Positions 20,617 to 29,619 of a stretch of 64,000 nt of DNA are shown piece after piece (within the stretch, counting starts at the first letter, position 1; each line of letters opens with the position of its first letter). The stretch covers positions 62,001 through 126,000 of the forward strand of contig JAGWYJ010000002.1 in assembly GCA_018969425.1 (NCBI GenBank). The letters run 5' to 3'. The position numbers and the translations under genes are program-made. The notes under the pieces were generated by a model. It made no database searches and was not told the origin of the DNA. It saw nothing but the letters and a program-made list of their open reading frames with translations. The DNA comes from Alphaproteobacteria bacterium. Its GTDB lineage: Bacteria; Pseudomonadota; Alphaproteobacteria; Caulobacterales; Hyphomonadaceae.

Positions 20617-21648
20617 TCACGGGGAGACGATCTCATCCACGAGGCCGGAGGCGGTGAGTTCGAATGCGAGCTTGGTGTCGGGTCGGATGAACATCCGAGT
20701 GACCCCTTCCCGAGCAAGTCGCTTGAGAGCGACCCCATGATCCTCCCCTGGGACGGGTTCGAAGGCCCGATCGTACCGGCTTGGATCCATGTCGATTGCG
20801 AGCCACGGAAGGCCAGTGCGGATCACCTTGAAGAAGCCGCAATTGACCGTCTGGGCCTCGTCTCGCATCAGACCAAGAGACGTATCGACGCCCGACGCTG
20901 TCAGGTACGTTAGTCCATGGGCGGCGAAGGGGTGCGGATCTTCGCAAGCCGCATGCAACCTTGCGACTTTGGCCTCTGCCAGGACGTGGGAGCAGCTCGG
21001 TCGTCCCGCTGTTCTCTGGCCGCATGGGGCAAGGGTCACGAAGACCTCTCCGCCAAACACCTCTTCGCCCGCGTCGACGACAGCGATCTCTTCTGCATGA
21101 GGTCGTCCGCCATAGCCGGTTGCCCCCTCGCCGATCAGTTGTCCGCCTTTGACGATGACGCAGCCGACCGCGGGGTTCGGTGCGACCTTTCCCATCTGTC
21201 GGCGAGCCAGCGCAAGCGCCCGGTTCATCCAGTCTTCTGCGGTGAATTGAGGCGTGCGCAGCGACTCAGGAGTGAGATTTGGAGGATCGTCGGCGATACG
21301 TTTGAACAGGTCTTCTACGGCGCTCGATGTGATTTCCCCTCCTGTGGAGGGCAGATCATGAACAATCCGGCCATTGAGCATAACCAGTCTCCTGGCGTCT
21401 GCGGAGACAGTTTCGTCAAACGTCTGCTCTACCAAAACGATCGTCGTATTCTGAAAAGCCGCCGACAGTTTGACCAGGGTTTCAATATCTGAGGAGCGCG
21501 ATCGGGGTCGGCTGCTCAGAAAATACGACAGCGGGCTGCCCGGAGGCGTCTGCCGCGCCGCTGGAACCGCACCTAGGTCCGCGCGAATTCTCGGGGCCAG
21601 GTCCGGAGATCCATGTGCGATAACCCATGAGCCTTTAGAGCGCCTCAT
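20617..21648 (-). CDS. RibD-type cytidine-deaminase-like protein with atypical N-terminal region and shortened reductase-like C-terminus
   Basis: [27 protein letters not shown] (HAE), [13 protein letters not shown] zinc motif; about 120 aa N-terminal extension; ATGA overlap with gpmA. Confidence 0.75.
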   Translation of the reverse strand: MRRSKGSWVIAHGSPDLAPRIRADLGAVPAARQTPPGSPLSYFLSSRPRSRSSDIETLVKLSAAFQNTTIVLVEQTFDETVSADARRLVMLNGRIVHDLPSTGGEITSSAVEDLFKRIADDPPNLTPESLRTPQFTAEDWMNRALALARRQMGKVAPNPAVGCVIVKGGQLIGEGATGYGGRPHAEEIAVVDAGEEVFGGEVFVTLAPCGQRTAGRPSCSHVLAEAKVARLHAACEDPHPFAAHGLTYLTASGVDTSLGLMRDEAQTVNCGFFKVIRTGLPWLAIDMDPSRYDRAFEPVPGEDHGVALKRLAREGVTRMFIRPDTKLAFELTASGLVDEIVSP

Positions 21649-22355
21649 GCCTTGGGAAGGGGTTTTGATCGGGAGGCGTCAAGATAGCGGGCGCTGAGGA
21701 CTTCAAGCTCGGAGCTAAGATCAATCAGCAGGGGATTTCCTGTGGGGATTTCTACCTCGGTGATGTCCGCATCTGAAACTTTGAACAGATGTTTGACAAT
21801 CGCTCGGAGGGAATTGCCGTGTGCAGCGATCAGGATGTTGTCCCCATGTTTGAGTCGGGGTGCGATTTCCTGGTTCCAATAGGGAAGGACGCGCTCGAGC
21901 GTCGTCTTAAGGCTCTCTGTCTGGGGGACTCGAATGCCGGAGTAACGTCTGTCCGATTGTAAATCGTATTCTGAGTTGTTCTGCAGTTCCGGCGGGGGGA
22001 TATCGAAGGACCGACGCCAGACCTTAACCTGATCGACTCCGTGCTTGATCGCAGTCTCGGCCTTGTTGAGCCCGGTTAGAGCCCCGTAATGACGCTCATT
22101 GAGTCGATAGTCTTTCGTGACTGGCAACCAGACCTGGTCCATTTCCTCAAGGGCGAGCCAAAGCGTTCGTATCGCGCGCTTCTGAACGCTGGCATAGGCC
22201 CGGCCGAAGGGGATCTCTGTCGATTTGAGAAGGCGGCCTGCAGAACGCGCTTCAGTTTCGCCGAGCGGCGTCAGATCTACGTCCCACCAACCAGTGAAGC
22301 GATCTTCTAGGTTCCATTCGCTCTGTCCATGTCTGAGCAGGGCAAGCTGGGCCAT
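21645..22355 (-). CDS. gpmA: 2,3-bisphosphoglycerate-dependent phosphoglycerate mutase
   Basis: [53 protein letters not shown]. Confidence 0.97.
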   Translation of the reverse strand: MAQLALLRHGQSEWNLEDRFTGWWDVDLTPLGETEARSAGRLLKSTEIPFGRAYASVQKRAIRTLWLALEEMDQVWLPVTKDYRLNERHYGALTGLNKAETAIKHGVDQVKVWRRSFDIPPPELQNNSEYDLQSDRRYSGIRVPQTESLKTTLERVLPYWNQEIAPRLKHGDNILIAAHGNSLRAIVKHLFKVSDADITEVEIPTGNPLLIDLSSELEVLSARYLDASRSKPLPKA

Positions 22356-22402
22356 GACGCGTGTCCTCGAACTAGGTTTCCAGGACGCGTTCTAAACAGT
22401 TT

Positions 22403-23536
22403 CTAGGGAGTTGGGGAAGCAGCAGCTGCGGACGAGGCGGCTCCTGATATCTCGCCGGCCATCTGGACGCCAGAGTTACCCTCGCGTCTTTGATAGGCGG
22501 CCACCAGCGCGGAGTAGGGAGGAGCGTACTGCCAGCCCGCTTCGGTCGTGTTCACTTTGATCTCGAAGTGAAGATGAAGAGTGGTGGGCGTTCCCCCGAA
22601 ATCGTTCGATACATATCCGATGACCTCACCTTTGCGGACGGCTTGTCCGGTTGTCACATGCAGGCGCGACATGTTCAGGTGAAGGTAGCGATAAATCCGC
22701 CCGCCGCTTGAAGCTCTTAGGGTCACGGAATAACTGCCGACATTGGAAACGACGCCGTCCTCTACGGCGACGACTGGATACCTCACTCTTTGGTCGGCTG
22801 GCAGACGCCGTTCCTCGCTGCAACCCTCCGGAGTTCCAACCCGAATATCCTGACCGAGGTGAACGCCCTTAAGAGCGCACCACGGTGTCGCTGCGGAGGT
22901 GGAACGCGTTTCACAGTAATTGTCTCTCCAGGGAGCGGAGAAGTTACGCGGATCGCACTGGTCGCCCCCTTTTAGGCCGCCTCCATAACGGTAGACTTGG
23001 GATTGCAGCACAGCCGGATCGCTTCGGATCGGGAAGACGATGTCAGGAGCGAGATTGGCGGTTTCCACAGCGCCCTGTCCGCTGCTGGGCTCGAGAGCTC
23101 CAGGGGGATTATAGTAGAAGGTCGGCGGCGGGGCCGGCGGCGGCGCAGGAGAGGCCTCTGGCGGCGGCGGGCCAGGTTCCCCGGAAGGGGCAGGTTCGGG
23201 CGGCGGCTGGGGTGTAGGGGCGGGGACAGCCGTGTCGCTGATCGGAAGCGCCTCGTTCACCGGGAGTTCCGGAAAAGGTGTTCCGTTTTCGGGAGCGCCG
23301 GCATTGGCGTCCGGGTTGATCGCGGGAGGCGCCGAAGGAGGTGGTGGAAGGATCTCGCCGCCCGGCGCCTCAGCGCCGGGCGCGGGGTCGACGACCTGCG
23401 AGGATTCGGCCGCCGGCTGATTGTCCACCCAGGGCCAGAGCACGCCGCTTGGAACATCGCAGGATGACAGCGTGACGCAAGCCGCAGGAAAGATTGCTAG
23501 GCCTAAACGCCTGACCGTCTCACGCCACATGACCAT
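22403..23536 (-). CDS. M23 family peptidoglycan metallopeptidase, putative lipoprotein with long Pro-rich linker
   Basis: Lipobox TLSSC; HLGQDIRVG (HxxxD) and LHLHFEIKV (HxH); linker PPPEPAPSGEPGPPPPEASPAPPPAPPP. Confidence 0.9.
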   Translation of the reverse strand: MVMWRETVRRLGLAIFPAACVTLSSCDVPSGVLWPWVDNQPAAESSQVVDPAPGAEAPGGEILPPPPSAPPAINPDANAGAPENGTPFPELPVNEALPISDTAVPAPTPQPPPEPAPSGEPGPPPPEASPAPPPAPPPTFYYNPPGALEPSSGQGAVETANLAPDIVFPIRSDPAVLQSQVYRYGGGLKGGDQCDPRNFSAPWRDNYCETRSTSAATPWCALKGVHLGQDIRVGTPEGCSEERRLPADQRVRYPVVAVEDGVVSNVGSYSVTLRASSGGRIYRYLHLNMSRLHVTTGQAVRKGEVIGYVSNDFGGTPTTLHLHFEIKVNTTEAGWQYAPPYSALVAAYQRREGNSGVQMAGEISGAASSAAAASPTP

Positions 23537-23566
23537 GTTCTTTCGCCTCGGCTCCGCGTGGGATCC

Positions 23567-24169
23567 TTACTGGGTTTGCGACACGAACAGACTATCGGCG
23601 AACGCCTTCGCCTCATCCTCCGATATGCAGCTCTCCGCCGCATCAATTTGTCGACATTCAAATTCAATGAGATAATCAGCTCCGAACCGAGAGAAGGAAA
23701 GCTGGGCGCTGGCTTCTCCGAGTGTAAAGGCCATGTCAGGGCGGGCGGATCCGTCTGATACCCCGGCGGAATAGGCTTTCTTGGTTCCGTTCACAATCGC
23801 GTCGTACCGGGGTGTCTGGTAGGTTGCAAAGTATCCGTCAGGCGTCGCGACCAGGGCCGGCGGACGGGCGTCCTGAGCCTGAACAATCCCGGAGGGAAGA
23901 AGGACCGGGACCTGAGGAAGACCACCTTGTCCGGTGACGGACTGAATGGTGACCGCCGAGTCGGTTGCAGGGCCTGCAGCCTTCGCCGCTCGCGCCGCCT
24001 CCCAGTCGATTGTCTGGTCCGCCGCCGCTAGAGGACCGGCTGAACCCGCGACCTGGTCCGCAGGCGCTTCCGTCGCGGTCTCTGTCTGCGGTTTGCCGTC
24101 GTCGGGCGCCTTGAGGCAGCCGCCGGTCGCCAAGCCAAGGAGGCAAACGATCAAGGAAGCACGTCTCAT
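23567..24169 (-). CDS. Putative lipoprotein, unknown function
   Basis: Signal peptide and lipobox ATGGC; ATGA overlap with the upstream gene. Confidence 0.75.
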   Translation of the reverse strand: MRRASLIVCLLGLATGGCLKAPDDGKPQTETATEAPADQVAGSAGPLAAADQTIDWEAARAAKAAGPATDSAVTIQSVTGQGGLPQVPVLLPSGIVQAQDARPPALVATPDGYFATYQTPRYDAIVNGTKKAYSAGVSDGSARPDMAFTLGEASAQLSFSRFGADYLIEFECRQIDAAESCISEDEAKAFADSLFVSQTQ

Positions 24170-24786
24170 TTGTCTCCTCCGGGGTGGGCGGTCATTGTGA
24201 CTTCAGCGTACTCGATATCTGGCGACTTCGTGAGTTTTCGCGCGATTTCCCTCATCTCCTTCGCCCCCATAGGCTTTTTCGAAGATGCATCTGGAACGAG
24301 CACAAGCTCGTTTGAATATGTGACCCGGTCCAGCGTCAGTCCGCTCAGATCAGGGCGCTTCGAGCGTAGTTCGAGAAACGCCTTGCGAGCGGCGATCGGG
24401 TTTTTCCAGAACTGGTCGATGATGGGCTTCACCCGAGCGTCATTCTTAAACTTCACGACCATTTCAGGTGAGATCGATAGGTTCGCCGGAGCGCCCTGAT
24501 CTGACGCGATCCCGGGGAGATCAGCGGGTGAGGGGCCTTGCGCGAACACCGGAGAGGGCGAAGGCGGCGCGGGCGAAAGCGCCGCCGGCGCCTCGGCTAC
24601 GGGCCCGGCTTCGGAAAGGCTGAGCTTTTTGTCGTGAGCCGACAGGATCGACCCACCGACGAGCACGCTGATGATCGCGACAGCCGCGGCGGCCGGACCT
24701 ATGACCCCGTTGTCCTGCGCACCTTCACCATCCGGCACCTCAACCCCCTTCGTTCGCATATTGCCGCGCCATGATGGCGGGCTCAC
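24166..24786 (-). CDS. Membrane-anchored protein with S8 propeptide/inhibitor I9-like C-terminal region
   Basis: One TM segment (GPAAAAVAIISVLVGGSIL), Pro-rich spacer, then MVVKFKND...LTLDRVTYSNELVLVPDASS...EMREIARKLTKSPDIEYAEVTM, the pattern of S8 propeptides; ATGA overlap with the S8 protease gene. Confidence 0.65.
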   Translation of the reverse strand: MSPPSWRGNMRTKGVEVPDGEGAQDNGVIGPAAAAVAIISVLVGGSILSAHDKKLSLSEAGPVAEAPAALSPAPPSPSPVFAQGPSPADLPGIASDQGAPANLSISPEMVVKFKNDARVKPIIDQFWKNPIAARKAFLELRSKRPDLSGLTLDRVTYSNELVLVPDASSKKPMGAKEMREIARKLTKSPDIEYAEVTMTAHPGGDK

Positions 24787-27080
24787 TGCATTTGTGCATT
24801 GCCAAGGTTAAGCATAATCCCTCCGCAGGGCCTTGAACACTGGCCAGACTGGCCAGGAATAGGCTGCGACCCGGGATAACTGGAACACGCGCCCGAGCAC
24901 TGAAGGGGCGTTCGAGGGCTGGATGCCGTCAGAAGCCGACTTCTGAGCTCTGAGGGCACGGCTGAAGGATATCTCGCCTTAAGGAGGGCAAGGGCGGCGC
25001 TGACATGCGGCGCAGCCATGGAGGTTCCGTTTTCGTAAGCGTAGAAACACTCCGCCACGCTCACGCCGGGGGAGGCGGGATCATAGCAGTTTCGTGAGAA
25101 CTTGGTGGACAGGATTCCGTCTGGTCGGCCGTCCCCATCGTCGTCTCGCGTCATGTCGCCTCCCGGCGCCATGATGTCGACATCCGCGCCGTAGTTGGAG
25201 TAGGGGGCAAGCATTCCTCTGCCATCTCCAGCAGCGACAGATATGACGTTCTGACACCCTCCGGGTGCGAAATATCGCGTGTCGATTCGAGCGTTGCCAG
25301 CCGCTGCGACGACTATGGATCCGGCTGCGACGGCGTCATTGATGGCGGATTGCATGGACGCCGGACAGGGTTCGAAAAGTCCGATCGAGAGATTGATGAT
25401 ATCCGCCGGATTCTGGTTCCAGACCTCATTACCAAGTCCGTCCCGGGCCGGGACCCGACCCGCCGCCCAGCGAATGGCGTCGTTGATATCCGACAGCCGA
25501 CCGCCGCATCGGCCAAGAGCTCTCACGGGAACGATTGTTACGTCCCACGCTCCGCCGGCCACCCCGTTAGCGTTGTTGGAGGAGGCGAGGCCGATCGTGC
25601 CCGCTACATGGGTTCCGTGGAAGGTATCTCGAGAGGTCGGGTCGCTGGGGTCGCACCGGTCTCCCGGATCATTGGGGTCTGGGTCGCGGCCGTCGCCGTC
25701 ATTACCCATCATGGGATCAGACACCATGTCGAATCCGGGTGCGAGGTTTCGGGAACCGGAGATATCCGGGTGACTCATCTGAATTCCGGTGTCGATGACC
25801 GCGACGGTCACCGATCTAGACCCTGTGGAGCGTGCGCGCGTCCAGAAGCCTGAAAATCCTGCTCCCCCCGGGGATTGTCCTCCCGCTGCTCCCGTATCCT
25901 TGAGGTTCCACTGAAGGCCGAAAAGGGGGTCGTTGGGTACGATCCGCGCGACGGTCGCTGCGCCTGGCTGCGCTGCGTTAGGCCGCTTCAAAAGCTGGTT
26001 AGTAAAAATGAAGTCCTTCTCGACATACTCATAGTCGCCCGTCTCCATGAGAACCTTAACCACACATTCTGTCGCCAGAACCGGATCGGCCTGCAGGGCT
26101 GAACGGGTGGGGTTTTGACGGCACTCGTCCTCCGGACTCTCCTTATTCCTGGCGAACAGTTCGCTCATCTGCGGCACGCTTGCGAGGTCAGCTCCCGGCC
26201 GAAATTGGGTTGGTGAAACCCCGATGACGATCCTCATCTGTCCGCCTTCCTCGGGGACCACCACTCCCGACAGTCCGAGCTCCTCAAGCTTTGAGTATGC
26301 CTGCTCGCGGGCATTCAGCGCCGCGTTTAAGTCAAGCTTGTTGCGGACCGCCAGCTCACGAGGAACAGGCGCTTTGCGATCCAGGTTTTGTCGAGCTATG
26401 CCGTCGCCGATCTGTTGAGCGGTCCGGGTGTTCGCCTTCAAGGTCTCTTCAGCAGACCGACGGGCAAGGCGAACCGTATCTTCCGTGACCTTCACCCCTG
26501 ACTGTCGCGCCGCCTTTTCAAGCGAACGAGATACCGCCTGGTCCTTTCTAAGGACGGCGTCCGGGGCCGGGCGCGACAGGGCCGGCGAAGGGCGACGAAG
26601 CGCCCCCGGAATGTCTGCGGTCCGAGGAGTCGCGTCGCTGGTCGGATCATCCAGAGCAGGGCTCACCGGCTCGACGGCGTCAACCGCCGGGTCCGTTTCC
26701 TCCTGCGCGGCTAGAGCTGGGTCAGCCGCCTCGACATCGAAGATCTCCGGCTCAACCGCCGGTTCAACAAGATCCGTCTTGGGCTTTGCGATAACCGATC
26801 CTATGGCGAAATAGCTCTCAGCCTGCAGCATGTCCTCGAGACTGACTGGTGTGATCTCGACCGCTGGTTCGACTGTTCCTGCAAGGGCTCGCGCCGCCAG
26901 CGGGGAGGTCTTAAGGGGGTCAGGCGCGGACGGTCCGCCGCCGCCCCCAGACACCTGATCGCCGACCTGCCGGGCCAGTTCAGCAAGCTGGTCGATGCGC
27001 GTCTGCGCAGCTTCACAACCTGCCGTGAGAGACGCCAATGCTAGCGTGACCAAAGCTCCCAAACGCACGCCGTTCGACAT
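24783..27080 (-). CDS. S8 (subtilisin-like) serine protease, putative lipoprotein
   Basis: Catalytic blocks VAVIDTGIQMSHPD, HGTHVAGTIGLA, NGTSMAAPHVSAALALLKA; lipobox SLTAGC; start refined to ATG 27080. Confidence 0.93.
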   Translation of the reverse strand: MSNGVRLGALVTLALASLTAGCEAAQTRIDQLAELARQVGDQVSGGGGGPSAPDPLKTSPLAARALAGTVEPAVEITPVSLEDMLQAESYFAIGSVIAKPKTDLVEPAVEPEIFDVEAADPALAAQEETDPAVDAVEPVSPALDDPTSDATPRTADIPGALRRPSPALSRPAPDAVLRKDQAVSRSLEKAARQSGVKVTEDTVRLARRSAEETLKANTRTAQQIGDGIARQNLDRKAPVPRELAVRNKLDLNAALNAREQAYSKLEELGLSGVVVPEEGGQMRIVIGVSPTQFRPGADLASVPQMSELFARNKESPEDECRQNPTRSALQADPVLATECVVKVLMETGDYEYVEKDFIFTNQLLKRPNAAQPGAATVARIVPNDPLFGLQWNLKDTGAAGGQSPGGAGFSGFWTRARSTGSRSVTVAVIDTGIQMSHPDISGSRNLAPGFDMVSDPMMGNDGDGRDPDPNDPGDRCDPSDPTSRDTFHGTHVAGTIGLASSNNANGVAGGAWDVTIVPVRALGRCGGRLSDINDAIRWAAGRVPARDGLGNEVWNQNPADIINLSIGLFEPCPASMQSAINDAVAAGSIVVAAAGNARIDTRYFAPGGCQNVISVAAGDGRGMLAPYSNYGADVDIMAPGGDMTRDDDGDGRPDGILSTKFSRNCYDPASPGVSVAECFYAYENGTSMAAPHVSAALALLKARYPSAVPSELRSRLLTASSPRTPLQCSGACSSYPGSQPIPGQSGQCSRPCGGIMLNLGNAQMQ

Positions 27081-27422
27081 CGAGACCCTCCAGCACGCTC
27101 GGATTATCAAGGTTTCATTTATCACGGCCTCGCTGGGACGCGAACAGGGGTTCTGCTCATCCGCGAGTCTTGGGGAGGCGCTAGCCAGCTTTCCTTTGGG
27201 GGACCTCTGGCGGCCTGATCAGGCCAAATGTTCTAATGAAATTAACGGTCTGTTTTGTGTTTGGCTTCGATCCTAGCCGATGTCCGCCGATGCGGCGCCG
27301 ATCGATTGCGTCTGGAATGTCACATTTATCTGCAAAACGTCCAAATCGTGTCGCATTGAGGTCACCGCACTCCCACTTACTGGGAGCAGGGTCGAGTCGG
27401 CCCATGAGCTGGCCCCGACCCT

Positions 27423-27444
27423 TCGCATATCTGTCGATATGCGA
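27423..27444. promoter_or_regulatory. Perfect 9-4-9 inverted repeat TCGCATATC-TGTC-GATATGCGA
   Basis: Read directly; 24 bp upstream of a small ORF start and in the divergent gap with the S8 protease gene. Confidence 0.5.
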
Positions 27445-27468
27445 TCCATTTTGGGAGGCTAGACTGTC

Positions 27469-27594
27469 ATGATCGGGGATGGAAAATTCGTTTCCCGGGT
27501 GATTATCCTGGTGTTCGCAGGTTTGGCGTTTGCAACGATTGCGGCCCTCCTCGGCAGCAATCAGGCGTCTTTATTCTCTGACGTGAGCATCTAG
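27469..27594 (+). CDS. Small single-TM protein (41 aa), putative
   Basis: ATG 27469 to TAG 27594: MIGDGKFVSRVIILVFAGLAFATIAALLGSNQASLFSDVSI; GGGAGG about 10 nt upstream; not in the supplied track because of its length. Confidence 0.5.
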   Translation: MIGDGKFVSRVIILVFAGLAFATIAALLGSNQASLFSDVSI

Positions 27595-27754
27595 CTCCGC
27601 CGCGTCGTCAGTTTCCTCCTATGCTGAAAAGACAGTTGATGTACGCCAGGTTCTGGTGATGGGGCGTCGCTATGCTGCTCCGCGGATATTCCGCTGGCAT
27701 CGGATGGGCGGCATGACCATTGCGTGAAACGGGTTCCGGCGGCGAGGGTGGCTC

Positions 27755-29053
27755 ATGTTGATCGTAGATACCGCATTGGCGAGACGCGCGGCGGAAGGCC
27801 AGCCAGTCCAGGTGGGTCTTTTCGGCGCTGGCTATATGGCCAAGTGCATCGTGAGTCAGGTCGTTCGTCACATGCCGGGCTTGCGTATCGCGGCCATTTG
27901 CAACCGCACCGTCTCGGCAGCTGAGAAAGCCTATCTGGCTGCGGGCGTCGACTGCGAACGGATCGTGACTGTCGGGTCTGCAGGCGCGATGACAGACGCT
28001 CTAAGGGACGGGCGCTTCGCGATCACCGACAATCCCACGCCGCTGTGCGAGGCTGCCGGCATTGATGTGCTCATTGATGCGACTGGTCACGTCGAATACG
28101 GAGCCGGAATAACGCTCGCTGCCATCGCGGCAGGCCGGCACATGGTTAGCATGAACGCTGAGTTGGACGCGACAGTCGGTCCGGAGCTCAAGGCGCGGGC
28201 GGACCGGGCGGGAGTGATCCTGACAGGGTGCGACGGGGATCAGCCGGGGGTTCAGATCAATCTCCTGCGCTTTGTGAAGTCCATCGGCCTGAGGCCTCTG
28301 ATCTGTGGAAACATCAAAGGCCTGCAGGATCGATATAGAACCCCCGAAACTCAGGCGGCTTTTGCTCGTCAGTGGGGACAGACCCCCACCATGGTCACCA
28401 GCTTCGCCGATGGGACAAAGATTTCGATGGAGCAGGCCATCGTCGCAAACGCAACGGGGATGACGGTGGAACGCCGCGGCATGATCGGGCTTCATCATTC
28501 CGGTCATGTTGACGACATGACTGGCCTTTATGACATTGATCGAGTCCGTTCGCTGGGAGGCATCGTGGATTATGTCGTGGGCCCTCGGCCCGGACCAGGC
28601 GTGTTCGTTTTCGCCGAAGCGCAGGACGAATTGCAGAAGCATTACCTGAAATATGGAAAACTTGGCGACGGCCCGCTCTACAGCTTCTACATGCCATGGC
28701 ATCTGACGGCCATCGAAACCCCCCTATCGGCGGCGAGGGTGGTTCTGTTTGAAGACCGGGTGATAGCACCCATCGGTCCGCCGGTGGTTGATGTCGTGGC
28801 GACAGCTAAGACGGATCTTGTTGCCGGCAGCCGGCTCGACGGGCTGGGCGGCTTTATGACTTACGGGCTCTGTGAGAGGTATGACCTTGTTCGTCGGGAC
28901 GATCTTCTCCCGATGGGCTTGGCCGAGGGATGCACCCTGAGGCGAAACATTGCTAAGGATCAGGTTCTGACCTGGTCAGATGTCATTCCGCCATCTTCAA
29001 GCATCGCTCATGAGCTGAGGGGGGCTCAGGACCTTCGCTTTCCGTGCGGATGA
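27755..29053 (+). CDS. NAD(P)-dependent oxidoreductase with C-terminal SAF domain (homoserine dehydrogenase-like)
   Basis: VGLFGAGYMAKCIVSQV Rossmann motif; IDVLIDATGHVEYGA; C-terminal LRRNIAKDQVLTWSDV SAF-like. Confidence 0.85.
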   Translation: MLIVDTALARRAAEGQPVQVGLFGAGYMAKCIVSQVVRHMPGLRIAAICNRTVSAAEKAYLAAGVDCERIVTVGSAGAMTDALRDGRFAITDNPTPLCEAAGIDVLIDATGHVEYGAGITLAAIAAGRHMVSMNAELDATVGPELKARADRAGVILTGCDGDQPGVQINLLRFVKSIGLRPLICGNIKGLQDRYRTPETQAAFARQWGQTPTMVTSFADGTKISMEQAIVANATGMTVERRGMIGLHHSGHVDDMTGLYDIDRVRSLGGIVDYVVGPRPGPGVFVFAEAQDELQKHYLKYGKLGDGPLYSFYMPWHLTAIETPLSAARVVLFEDRVIAPIGPPVVDVVATAKTDLVAGSRLDGLGGFMTYGLCERYDLVRRDDLLPMGLAEGCTLRRNIAKDQVLTWSDVIPPSSSIAHELRGAQDLRFPCG

Positions 29054-29075
29054 GGCGTGAGGGCAACCCACTCTG

Positions 29076-29618
29076 TCAAAACGCGTCACCGTCCGTGAAA
29101 TCCGGCCATCTCGTGTCTCTTTCGGATTGGACCGTGGGGATAAGCGGCCAGCTGATGTCGAAGCGGGAGTCGTTCCATCGGACGCCCACCTCTGCATGCG
29201 GAGCGTAGGCGTTAGAGACGAGATAGGTCACTTCGGTATCGTCTGCCAGGGTCTGGAACCCATGAGCGAAGCCCGTGGGGACATAGAGAATGGCGTGGTT
29301 GGTTTCCGTAAGCTCAAAGCCTTGCCAGCGTCCGTACGTCGCTGAGGACCGACGAAGGTCAATGATGACGTCAAATACCGCGCCGCGAACGCAACGCACC
29401 ACCTTGACCTCGGTATGAGGCGGCCGCTGGAAGTGCATACCTCGAAGCGTGCCTTTCAGGCGAGATCGGGAAGCGTTGTGCTGAACGTACCGAGTCTCCA
29501 GCCCCGAGCTCTCGAACGTCTCTTCACAGAATGTCCGCATGAAGAAACCGCGTTCGTCCCCCTTCGGATCGAGTTCGATCAGGCGGGCGTCAGAGAGGGC
29601 CGTTGGCTTGATCTTCAT
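29076..29618 (-). CDS. RfbC-like dTDP-4-dehydrorhamnose 3,5-epimerase family protein
   Basis: DERGFFMRTFCEETF, QHNASRSRLKGTLRGMHFQRPPHTEVKVVRCVRG, YVPTGFAHGFQTL. Confidence 0.92.
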   Translation of the reverse strand: MKIKPTALSDARLIELDPKGDERGFFMRTFCEETFESSGLETRYVQHNASRSRLKGTLRGMHFQRPPHTEVKVVRCVRGAVFDVIIDLRRSSATYGRWQGFELTETNHAILYVPTGFAHGFQTLADDTEVTYLVSNAYAPHAEVGVRWNDSRFDISWPLIPTVQSERDTRWPDFTDGDAF

Positions 29619-29619
29619 C

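Noticed and set aside
23100-23340. GGCGGCGG-rich tract resembling a tandem repeat
   Set aside because: Explained by the Pro-rich linker codons of the M23 lipoprotein on the minus strand; no regular unit length.
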